DNA of 35,325 nt. It comes from Entamoeba invadens IP1 (taxonomy: Eukaryota; Evosea; Mastigamoebida; Endamoebidae). The first letter of the stretch is position 1. The number at the start of each line of letters is the position of its first letter. Of the stretch, positions 1-8,578 are shown in pieces. The notes below the pieces were generated by a model. It ran no database searches and was not told the origin of the DNA. It was given only the letters and a program-made list of their open reading frames with translations. Where the stretch lies: contig NW_004443692.1 of NCBI RefSeq assembly GCF_000330505.1, forward strand, positions 653,990-689,314. The letters are read 5' to 3'. The position numbers were made by a program, and so were the translations under genes.

Positions 1-2
1 TT

Positions 3-1655
3 ACAGCTTCATCGTTGCCATCAAGCTATTTGTCAAATTACCAACTGCCAAGGTACTGTCAATACGACAGAGGCACGTGCTGGGCATTCGCCACCATTGG
101 ACTTCTCGAACAGTCTTACAGAGAAAACGGTATTAAGAAAGGGTTTTTGAAGGAAAATGAATACGTCAGATTGTCGCCACAGGCGTACGCCATTGACGTT
201 ATGAATGAGTGTGAAAAGCACAAAGATGCGTGCCCTGATAAGCAAAAACTATTGAATTCAACTGAAGGAGGGTATGTTGAGTGGTTGTACGCATTCACCA
301 ATTTGTATGACAAGATCTTGCCCGAGAGTGCGTGCCCATATGCCGAGGAGAACGAAGGACAGTGGGAATGTGAAAACAAAGAAGAGAAACAGAAGAAGAA
401 TCCTTTGAAATTCAACGTAACAAACATCGTCACCAAGAGAACCATTTCCGACATCAAAAAGCTTCTTTACAAAACACAAAAACCAGTCGGGTTTGATTCA
501 GCTTTGATCATTGGCAAATACGCGATCCCATCCGCTGATCACCCAATGCTTAGAGCCTTCGTTTCAGAAATCGACGGTTGCCCAGACAACCCCAACGAAG
601 AGTGCCTTTATCTTGATCAACACGAAATGAACCCTGACGGCGAGTTTTTCATTGAAGATAACCAGGCTTTGTCTGAAGGAGGCCACGCAATGAACATTGT
701 CGGTTACAACGACGAGTTCACAAACAAAGACGGTTCAAAGGGAGCGTTTGTTGTCAGAAACAGTTGGTTAGAAGCTGAGTATTGGCCTGAAAAGAAACAG
801 TGGATTTTCCACGACAAGGAACAAGAGAAGAAATTCATGACGAAATTTGCCAAAAACGCCAAAGCTGACACTGCCGATAAAAAAGTGAAAAGAGACGACC
901 CCCCACCCACGCCGCGAAATTACTACAGAGGATCGCACTCACAACAATACATCATGCAACAAATTTCCGAGTGGGACGAGAGAACAATTTGCCCAAATGC
1001 CAACAATATTCAAAACTGGGACTCTTGTGTAAATTTGGCAACTGGACCAACTAAGTATGGAGTGAAAAAGGATTACAAGGAACAAAAGAAAGGTGCTGCA
1101 ATTGTGGACGAGAAGTCTGCTTGTTTGAACGAAACGTTTTTGAATGAATATGTCGCCAATTACAGAAGACCAATGGAGTTCACTTGCTTGAATCAGTTCA
1201 CAGATGAGCTGTGCAGCCAAGACGATATCGACAACTCCCGTTTCTTCTTGACACACAAATCACCAAGTACTATCAACCCGAACCTTGTGAACTTCTGCAT
1301 GGTCAGAGTGAACAAGAACGATATTACCATTCAGAAAGAGTTTTGTGTGAACGACGTCCCATTCGACTATGTCGAATTCTTGTTCATGCCAGTCCAGAAT
1401 CAAATGGAGGCGTTGAAAAACAAGGAAGACCTTTGTGGGTTCAACATCTGGCCATACGCGTACATGGACAAGAGCATCAAGTACAGGGGTTTCTTTGACG
1501 TTATTCACTTTGCGATCACATGGGACGACCAGAGTTACACCGCCAATAAAGTTGACGGTCTTGACTATCAATACGTTGAAAGTTCCAAACACACACAAGA
1601 AGCGTTCCCAGAGTTCATGGGTCCCGAGCCATACCAGAAGAGATTCTACGAGTAG
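3..1655 (+). CDS. Papain-family (C1A) cysteine protease, 5'-partial, with long C-terminal extension
   Basis: Secreted or vesicular papain-fold protease. The reading frame is open from the window edge and no ATG is visible upstream of the active site, so the signal or pro-region lies outside the window. Catalytic residues are all present: Gln and Cys in QYDRGTCWAF (Cys codon at 78-80, Gln six residues before as in papain Q19/C25), His in EGGHAMNIVGY (684-686) and Asn in VVRNSW (759-761). About 200 residues separate Cys and His, more than in papain (about 130), because of an insert rich in acidic residues and Cys. About 300 residues follow the Asn, with many Cys and a Lys/Pro-rich stretch (KKVKRDDPPPTP). 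This is unlike the compact EhCP-A enzymes. The fold assignment is secure; substrate and cellular location are not visible. Stop TAG at 1653-1655. Confidence 0.88.
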   Translation, partial: TASSLPSSYLSNYQLPRYCQYDRGTCWAFATIGLLEQSYRENGIKKGFLKENEYVRLSPQAYAIDVMNECEKHKDACPDKQKLLNSTEGGYVEWLYAFTNLYDKILPESACPYAEENEGQWECENKEEKQKKNPLKFNVTNIVTKRTISDIKKLLYKTQKPVGFDSALIIGKYAIPSADHPMLRAFVSEIDGCPDNPNEECLYLDQHEMNPDGEFFIEDNQALSEGGHAMNIVGYNDEFTNKDGSKGAFVVRNSWLEAEYWPEKKQWIFHDKEQEKKFMTKFAKNAKADTADKKVKRDDPPPTPRNYYRGSHSQQYIMQQISEWDERTICPNANNIQNWDSCVNLATGPTKYGVKKDYKEQKKGAAIVDEKSACLNETFLNEYVANYRRPMEFTCLNQFTDELCSQDDIDNSRFFLTHKSPSTINPNLVNFCMVRVNKNDITIQKEFCVNDVPFDYVEFLFMPVQNQMEALKNKEDLCGFNIWPYAYMDKSIKYRGFFDVIHFAITWDDQSYTANKVDGLDYQYVESSKHTQEAFPEFMGPEPYQKRFYE

Positions 1656-1814
1656 GAGAAACTATTATATTGATGGTTCGTTTATAATTTTTTCAATAGC
1701 ATCAAGTATTTTCTATTTTCGGAACAGAACACCTTCAAAATAATAGGTTAAGTATAGTATATTATCGTTTCTTCCAAAAACAAAGAACTTGAACAAAAAA
1801 CCCTTGAAAAAAAG

Positions 1815-2410
1815 ATGATCAGCATTAGACAGGCATTGCCCGAGGATCTTGTCAAAATCCAGCAGACGAACTTGAACAATTTGCCTGAAAACTATCAACT
1901 GAAGTACTATTACTACCACAATATGAGTTGGCCAACCCTTACATTTTTAGCGGAGAATGCCGAAGGGAAGGTAGTTGGATATGCTTTGATCAAGATGTTT
2001 GTTTGAATCGTTTGGCTTTAATATGCGAATAGTTTGAACTCACACAAAGGGACGAAGACTCAAAAATTCCATTCGCCCATGTGACATCAATTTCCGTTCT
2101 GAGGACATACCGACGACTTGGAGTTGCAACGAAATTATTGAGATCTGCGGAGAATGCGATGATAGAAGGATATTCTGCTGAGTACGTCACGTTGCACGTG
2201 AGAGAGAGTAACGTTGCCGCCATTCATTTGTATCAAAACACGATGGGGTTTGTCAAAATGAGTACCGAGAAAAAGTACTATGCCGATGGTGAAAACGCGT
2301 ATGTAATGCAACACAACTTGACTGTCGATAATCTTTTCAACAAAGACGAGTCCTCTGTCACTTTGGACGATTGGAAAAACAAGCACCCTTCCCCTGTTAA
2401 AGAGCAATAA
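1815..2410 (+). CDS. NAA10: N-alpha-acetyltransferase catalytic subunit (NatA, NAA10/ARD1), two exons
   Basis: Catalytic GNAT subunit of the ribosome-bound NatA complex, which acetylates N-termini exposed after Met removal. Exon 1 (1815-1996) begins MISIRQALPEDLVKIQQ and contains LPENYQLKYYYYHNMSWP, a near match to animal NAA10. Exon 2 carries the acetyl-CoA motif RRLGVA (R/Q-x-x-G-x-G/A), then VTLHVRESNVAAIHLY and KYYADGENAY, all NAA10 hallmarks. The two parts lie in different frames. An intron at 1997-2049 (starts GTTTGT, ends AAAG) gives IKM-DEDSKIPFAHVTS, which matches the family spacing, and a 180-aa protein. An alternative intron, 2001-2032 ending TAG, stays in frame but inserts extra residues and is only 32 nt. 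It lacks the long acidic tail of vertebrate NAA10. Confidence 0.93.
1997..2049 (+). other. Intron of NAA10 (53 nt, AAG acceptor)
   Basis: Starts GTTTGTTTG, the usual Entamoeba donor. The acceptor is CACACAAAG rather than the usual TAG. It is chosen because it restores the NAA10 alignment exactly. The competing TAG-ending intron is 2001-2032. Confidence 0.65.
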
Positions 2411-2556
2411 GAGTGAACTCATTTGATCTTTTTTATTCTTTTATATCAAAAATCACTACTCAATTGAATTAATGAAAGTGGTCTATTTTTAATACAATCG
2501 ACAATAAAGCCAATTGCCCATTCTTTTCCTTTTTAAAGAGTCCGTATATATCAAGC

Positions 2557-2724
2557 CTAAAATACAGTGATAATAGCATGGAGTACACCGGGAAGGTACC
2601 CAAATAGCGTCAGAATGATATTTGCTGTAAAATCAGCACAATACCCTTTACTGTAATACACTGCAAGTGGTGGACATATCACAGAAAGTAGTAACAGTTG
2701 TGGTATCATCATTCCTTTCTTCAT
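2557..2724 (-). CDS. PMP3/UPF0057-family small membrane proteolipid (55 aa)
   Basis: Small two-helix membrane protein of the PMP3/RCI2/stress-induced hydrophobic peptide family, which affects plasma-membrane potential and cation tolerance in yeast and plants. The first ATG in the hydrophobic frame (2722-2724) gives MKKGMMIPQLLLLSVICPPL. The family signature follows: PPLAVYY, then GYCADFTANIILTLFGYLPG, then LHAI. The length of 55 aa is typical (52-55). The frame is open further upstream but without another ATG. It is a single exon ending in TAG and lies between NAA10 and RPA1. Such a small gene is easily missed by gene callers. Transport function is not proven in this family. Confidence 0.88.
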   Translation of the reverse strand: MKKGMMIPQLLLLSVICPPLAVYYSKGYCADFTANIILTLFGYLPGVLHAIITVF

Positions 2725-2995
2725 GCATAAGCAGTTTGCCCACCGTTTCCAGAAGAGAGCCAATTGACTCTTTTTTTTCTTACAATTGATCTAGTATTTG
2801 TATTAGAATTTTTATTATAAATAATACTATATGTTCTATTTTGATTGACTCTTTATCTGTTTACTTCTTCAGTCGAAATAGACTCTTCACGCCATTTAAA
2901 ATTAACCAAAGAGACATTCTCTTGCCTCTTTACTTCCTCTTTCATTCAAAAATTAAATTCCTGACTCAAAAACATGGAAAAACAAGAATAAAGAA

Positions 2996-4860
2996 TTAAT
3001 GAGCTCCCAAAATCACATCTTTCATATCTCCAGACATCCTCTCAAGCGCTTTCTCCAAATCGTCTCGCTGTTTGGAGTCAGTTAAATCCGAAGTCGACGG
3101 ATACAATGGCGTGACAAAATTGGCGGTGAACCGAAGTCGATCGACTCCTTCGTACGTCTCTTTCTTCCCGTGCAAGTGCATTCGATACAACACGTATTGC
3201 TTCTCCTTAAAGATTTTATCAAACTCGTCGATGTTGCTGTCATTCAAGTCGGCCATTTCGTCTGCTGTCTTCCCCAACAGTCCAACCATCACTTCATCAA
3301 ACATTGTGATCCACTCCGTCCCACTCGCATCCGCAATTGATGCTCTCATGATAAATCTCTTTATTGGTTGAATCTCTTTATTACAATTTTGGCAGTGCGT
3401 CGCTTCTAAATCGACTTTCTTTTGCACGACGGACATGACACGTAATAGAACGTCGAGTCCGTTTTGAACGACGTGAAGTACGCGTATACATTCCCCTTAA
3501 TATCTTCCTCCGATGCCAAAACCGCTTCATTAAATTTGCTTAATTTGAAGAGCTTCGACTGTTCAGTCTTAGTCCCTTGGACTGAGTCTGCTGTTGTAGT
3601 TTCATCCAAATAGATGAAAGTGGGTCGGTCAAAGACGTACTCCCCCGTCGACGTTTTGCTCTCGTCCAACATTTTGTGGACAAGTGATGTTTCGTCGTAC
3701 TTCGCTATTTGTTCTCCCTCTATAATACTCGACGACCTCGAACTGTAATTCATGTTTCTTGTCCTAAACTCTCTCAATTGCACTTGTCTGAAGACATATG
3801 TCTTAAGGGGTTCAAGTCTTTCCGGTATCGCAGCGTCTTCTCCCCAGAAGTTAATTGACACAACGTGTTTCGTCTGGTCAGCCACTAAAATGGATCGTCG
3901 TATTTTGTCATTCTTCAAATGATCCTCGTCTTTCACTTGAACTAAAACCCCACAAATATCATACAACGAGTCAACGGGTGATGTCAATAAGTCTGAAATG
4001 GCAGTAATTGAACTAATCGCCGGTAACTCGTCTTCAGCCTTCTGCACAGTGGTGTACCTCCCCACGACCATATCAACGTCTATCATCTTTGCACTTCGAT
4101 AATTCTTATTGGTGGGGACCTTAAATTCGCCCTTCGAGATGTAATAAGTCGACCCAACTTGAATGGTGTCGTAGAGTGCGTCGCACATATCATTAAAAGC
4201 AGTCGCCCGCAATTCACCGCCTTCTTTGTCTTGCAACACAAAGTTGAACAAATTTCCTTTTGCGTACTTGAACTTGTCTTGTTTAGAAATGACTCGTCCT
4301 TTAATAGTGCTCTTGTTTTGCATTGCTGTTAACATCGCAAATGGCGTGATTTTTGCTTTCGACAAATCTGCCGGCACAGCAGCGGAATGTGAAGTTGGGA
4401 CGCCCGCTCTGACGTGTGGTGCTTGGCTGACTTGATTGAGTTTTGTGACGTTCAATAAGTTTGCGCCAAGCATCTTAGTTTGAGTCTTGTCGACGGTGTC
4501 GAAGTTGTTAATAGCCAACACAAGTGTTTTCGACTCATCGGTGGGGACGTGTAAGACGGCGTTAGTAATTCTGATGATGGAGAACTCTTTAAGATTCTTC
4601 ACTGCGTCAGTTCCAGTACATCGAACGATGGCGGTGATAGACGTCTTCGAATCGTGGACCTTTGCTTTCACTATGTCTTGCTTTGTAGGAACGGTTTTGA
4701 TTTCATATACTTGAACACAGAACTGTGTTGTGAATTTACGAGCTTGAAGAAGTTCATTCAATTTACCTGGAATAAGGTTGTTCGACATATTTGTGTTGAT
4801 TTCATAGATCAATTTTAGGTTTGGAAGGTTTTTCACTTTTTCATATTTTGAGGAATTCAT
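2996..4860 (-). CDS. RPA1: Replication protein A large subunit (RPA1/RFA1) with an apparent 1-nt frameshift in the zinc finger
   Basis: Single-stranded-DNA-binding subunit for replication, repair and recombination. From the ATG at 4858-4860 there is an N-terminal OB-like region (about residues 25-130), a linker, DBD-A (from AKITPFAMLTAMQNKSTIKG), DBD-B (DSLYDICGVLVQVKDED; FWGEDA) and DBD-C. DBD-C contains a C4 zinc finger: CPSC in the first frame, and HCQNC plus the RFIMRASIADASGTEWITMF segment in the second. The first frame stops at 3406-3408; the second is open from 3436 to the stop at 2996. Adding one A to the AAAA run just after CPSC joins the frames and gives about 621 codons, close to human RPA70 (616 aa). 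No GTTTG donor fits here, so an intron is unlikely. A sequencing or assembly indel is the simplest reading; a real frameshift or programmed shift is less likely. Confidence 0.88.
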
Positions 4861-5729
4861 GCATTTTTATTTTGAGTCGTATTTCCGCTAAGTTGCGGGA
4901 TTTTTTTTTTAAGTTTCTATTTGGTTTTTATCTTTTTTGTTTGGGGGATCATCCCGTTATTGTCAATTATTTGAGACTAAATTGATTAATGTTCAAATAC
5001 CCGTCATGTGAACACGGGTGTAAATAAACATCAGAATTATTGATTTTTTTTAAAGACTTTTTTATTAACTATTATATGATAATATTTTTACTATTCTTGT
5101 TTATATTAAAAATCAAATTAAAATTAACCATATATTAAGAATAATAAATTAATAATACAATATTAAAAATAAAATAACTAATGTTTAAATTATAATATAT
5201 TATAAATGATAATTTTTTGAATAATTATTTGTTTTAAATAAAAACAACAAAACTCAATGTTTTTTTATTGTTTTTTCGAAAATTCTTTTCTATTTACAAA
5301 ATATAAATTAAATAAACAAATAATAATAATATTATAGTTCATAACTAATTATAATAAAAAATACTTTTTATTAAAGGTCTTTTTATATTTTAAGAAAAGA
5401 AATTAGAAATAAATCAAACCTAAATCAGTTATTATGTAAACTGTTTTTTTGATAATTTAAAATTTTTGTTCTTTATTAAAATAAACAATTAATAACTTTA
5501 ATACATTTTTTCACACTTATTTGAAAAGTAAAGAAATATTTATTTTGCGAGTATTGTATTAAAAACTAAATAAAACAAATAATATATAATTAGTATAATA
5601 TTTTATTATTTAAAACTATAATAATAATATTTAAAGAATTTTTTGTATTGATTTGTCGGTGGTAATTATAAGCATTTGTGGTTTTTCAATTGTAAAAATA
5701 AAAAACATTGATATCAAAATATACAGTCC
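4861..5729. other. AT-rich divergent intergenic region between RPA1 and the RhoGAP gene
   Basis: About 870 bases with no credible ORF. Runs of A/T dominate from 5040 onward. Near the RPA1 start there are small hairpin-capable GC islands: CCGC/GCGG around 4885-4900, and ACCCGT/ACGGGT with a 9-nt loop around 5000-5020. They may belong to the RPA1 5' leader or promoter. No RNA gene is recognised. Confidence 0.5.
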
Positions 5730-7188
5730 ATGGCAGAAGTTGAACATCGCCGCTTTTTCTCTTTTGAGTCGATCAACCGCGCACTCACACCAAAGAAGTC
5801 GAGCAAAAAGACACCGGAGCCACCCGCTTTGATTGTTGTTTGTAATCTTTCATTATACCATTTCACACACTGCCTAAACACAATTGACACTTAGAAACCA
5901 CATCTGACGGAATTCATGTCACCGCCAGTCATTTTAGAAACAGACAATCACAATTTTAACAGTGTTATTGAAATTGATGATCAACTACTTTCCATGTTTG
6001 GTGTTGGAGTTTGCTATTTCTCATTACCCAATACAAAAGTTCTCAATAAATGACCTTTAGCAAAAACGAACTTATTACAGCGACTGTGACTATCAACGAC
6101 TTCTCGAAAATCCTTCCCGAGTTGCTAAATTTCAACTGACCCTCCACAAGTCGTCGTTCTTGAATTACACGTCTGTTGACAGAAAAAATCGCCCATTATT
6201 TGTTTTCAATTTGGACACGTGTCCGTTTTCATTTGGGATGGACGACCAATCATTTATCCAATTGGCGCACTTTGTTTTCACTCGAATGGATGAGTTGGTA
6301 AAATCAAAGTACTCTGTCGTCATTGTCGACTCAAAGGCAATTTTCCCAGTAACTTTTATTGCAAAGTTTTTTTCGTACCTCCCCAAAAAGTACTTCGACA
6401 ACTTCCACAAGCTTTACGTCTTTTTTGGTATTACTACACAGATTTCTGTTAACGTTTCTCTTGATATTTCAAGACTCAAAATCATCAAAGACGTGTCCGA
6501 CTTCTACAAAGACGTTGCTCCGGTTCACTCTCCAGTGAGTAAGAAAGTGCTTTTAGAACACACAACAAACCCAACAAAATTCTTTGGGAATTCCCTTCAA
6601 AACATCGAAAAGATCAATTTCAAAAATTATTCAACGCTTCCCGTTGTTATCGAGGCAGTGATTCAATTCTTTTCCGGCAAACCAGAACTACTTTCGACTG
6701 AAGGGCTGTTTCGAATTGGTGCAAACACATCCGAAGTTAAGAGATGGTGTAGTCTGTTTGATGATTGGAGGGTGTATGAGTTTCCACAGAGTGAAGACCC
6801 ACATGTTGTTGCCAATGTATTGAAGGAATTTTTATTCAGTTTAAATGCTCCCGTTCTGCCAAATGAGACAGCTGAGAAGGTTTTTTCAATCTTTGGGAAA
6901 AATGACAACTTTTCTGACACTTCAAATCCGATAAATCACACACGAGATATAATTGGTGGAATGTGCGAACCAAATAAGAAAGTTCTGAATTCATTAGTCA
7001 ATTTGGCTAACATTCTTTTGACTGCGTCTCAAAGAAAGGGAATCACTGCTGGGAACATTTCAACCATTTTTGGGCAGACGATATACCCCATGCAATCTCT
7101 CGGTCCTGGAGCTATACATAAGGTTACTACCATCAACACATTTTTTGCATTTCTTATGCAAAACTATTTAGATGTGTGGAAAGAGTAA
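5730..7188 (+). CDS. p50RhoGAP/ARHGAP1-like protein: Sec14/BCH-like domain plus RhoGAP domain, three exons
   Basis: GTPase-activating protein for Rho/Rac/Cdc42-type GTPases. The 3' exon opens without an ATG; two short introns connect it to an ATG at 5730. Exons are 5730-5837, 5895-6008 and 6061-7188, all phase 0, giving 449 aa. Residues about 80-215 (RPLFVFNLDTCPFSFG through VVIVDSKAIFPVTFIAKFF) resemble the Sec14-like BCH domain of p50RhoGAP in pattern and placement. Residues about 238-449 are RhoGAP, with arginine finger Arg292 in EGLFRIGANTSEVKRW, VANVLKEFLFSLNAPVLP and a conserved Asn-rich late helix. Exon 1 encodes a basic, proline-containing tail. Its 3' end is 43 nt from the convergent membrane-protein gene. 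The GAP domain is secure; the BCH assignment is moderately secure. Confidence 0.85.
5838..5894 (+). other. Intron 1 of the RhoGAP gene (57 nt)
   Basis: GTTTGTAATC donor and CACTTAG acceptor, phase 0. It joins PPALIV to KPHLTEFMSP. Confidence 0.8.
6009..6060 (+). other. Intron 2 of the RhoGAP gene (52 nt)
   Basis: GTTTGCTATT donor and ACCTTTAG acceptor, phase 0. It joins LLSMFGVG to QKRTYYSDCDY. A GTTTGG at about 5997 is a weaker donor. Confidence 0.72.
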
Positions 7189-7231
7189 CATAATTCAATA
7201 AAAAATATGTCAATTGATTTTTAGTTAAGTT

Positions 7232-7912
7232 TTAATCTGACTTTGCCTTTTCAGGTTGTCCAGTTGCGGAATGAGTATGTGAAGGACCTCTGAAACTTGG
7301 GTAGAAAGCCCAAAGAGCTAATATATTCGCTATCACCGAGATTGAGAGATTGAGAAGTGTCGAAACGAAAAGTCTGATAAGGGTGGAAATTTGATTAGAA
7401 AAAATGAGAAAAAGAAGAACCAGTGCATGGTACACTGACAATGAACAGTGAAAGTGCATCAAGTACTTTGGCGTGTCGAAGACAAACACCTCGACAGCAA
7501 AGTATACCATCCACGTAAATGCACCAAGCATGTCAAAAAACGAAACTTGGTTTGTGGAATTGATCATGAGGAGAGTATTCTCGTGTACAAATACAGAGTA
7601 CAATGAGAGAGAAAGTCCTGTCAATATCGCAAAGACAGTGTTGTACCGCATCTTGTACGCAAGAAACCCCATTAAACAAGTCAACGCGGCACACACAAGT
7701 TTTGTAGTGAGGACAACCTCGGTAGCGGTTGGTGATGTATACCCCATAAACACAGCAATGGCTTCTTGAAGGTGGACGAGTCCAAACAACGCGGCAGTTA
7801 TACCCAACAGAATGTGTGACAACAAAAGGCGATGCAATTTGTCGACCTTTGGTTCTTGGACCGGTACAGCTTCGGGCTGGTCTTGTGGATGTACTAAGGG
7901 GCACGCCTCCAT
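7232..7912 (-). CDS. Six-pass membrane protein, family not recognised (226 aa)
   Basis: The ATG at 7910-7912 starts a 30-residue hydrophilic tail (MEACPLVHPQDQPEAVP). Six hydrophobic segments follow, at about residues 28-50, 67-86, 91-109, 124-145, 157-173 and 178-205. The C-terminus is short and polar (PSFRGPSHTHSATGQPEKAKSD). Between TM3 and TM4 is a loop with a possible N-glycosylation site (NST). No signal peptide, transporter motif or catalytic motif is visible. The regular GC-richer codon use and length support a real gene. It converges on the RhoGAP gene and diverges from the Glu/Lys-rich gene. Confidence 0.8.
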   Translation of the reverse strand: MEACPLVHPQDQPEAVPVQEPKVDKLHRLLLSHILLGITAALFGLVHLQEAIAVFMGYTSPTATEVVLTTKLVCAALTCLMGFLAYKMRYNTVFAILTGLSLSLYSVFVHENTLLMINSTNQVSFFDMLGAFTWMVYFAVEVFVFDTPKYLMHFHCSLSVYHALVLLFLIFSNQISTLIRLFVSTLLNLSISVIANILALWAFYPSFRGPSHTHSATGQPEKAKSD

Positions 7913-8578
7913 ACTTTGTGATTTATTAAAACAAGTTCTCCAAAATCAAGTGTTTTTTAATCCAGCCATTCTTTTTTTCAGCGAGTTGAAACAGTTGAAA
8001 TGTAAGAAGTAACTGAATGTGATATTCCCGATTATTCATTCATAGAGTTCCTTTCGAAAAAGAAGTAAACACCAGCGATTTTGACTTAGGTTTTTCAGGT
8101 TGTATACAACTTAATATAATTACTTTTTTTAACATATTATATGACAATATCACTGAATTAAAAAAAATAGCACAGTTTTCAAATACCATATCAATAATAA
8201 AAGTAACTATAAAAGTATAGATTTTCCTTTCAATTATTATTTACATAAAAAAACGGGAGAAATTACATTAAAACATCAAATAATAAAAAATAAAAATAAA
8301 TAATCATATTTAAATGGTTATTTAAATAGTTTAATTAATAATTCAGTTTAATTTATGTTTAAACATTTTTGTGAGGTAAACGATAATCATTTTTAGTTTG
8401 TGATTTTTAAAAAGATATGACAAACTAGACATTAATAGTAAATTGATAGTATCACAATAAAAGTAAAAAAAGCGAACGAATCAAAAAACGGAATGATTAA
8501 AGGGAAAAACCCCGAAATAATCCGCTACAAAAAAGTCAAAGAAATTTGTACAACAATAAAAAGTTTCATCAAAAAAAA
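7913..8578. other. AT-rich divergent intergenic region
   Basis: About 665 bases between the start of the six-TM gene (minus) and the start of the Glu/Lys-rich gene (plus). There is no ORF with coding character and no RNA gene is recognised. It must hold both promoters. Confidence 0.5.

Noticed and set aside
2001..2032. 32-nt NAA10 intron ending in TAG
   Set aside because: It is in frame but starts GTTTGA, is shorter than any other intron here, and adds residues that break the NAA10 alignment. Kept only as an alternative.
3406..3436. Intron in RPA1 ending at the TTTAG near 3406
   Set aside because: There is no GTTTG donor upstream, and splicing there would remove the CPSC half of the zinc finger.
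3406..3436. Programmed -1 frameshift in RPA1
   Set aside because: The site TGC-AAA-AGA is not a canonical slippery heptamer, and no conserved downstream structure was identified.
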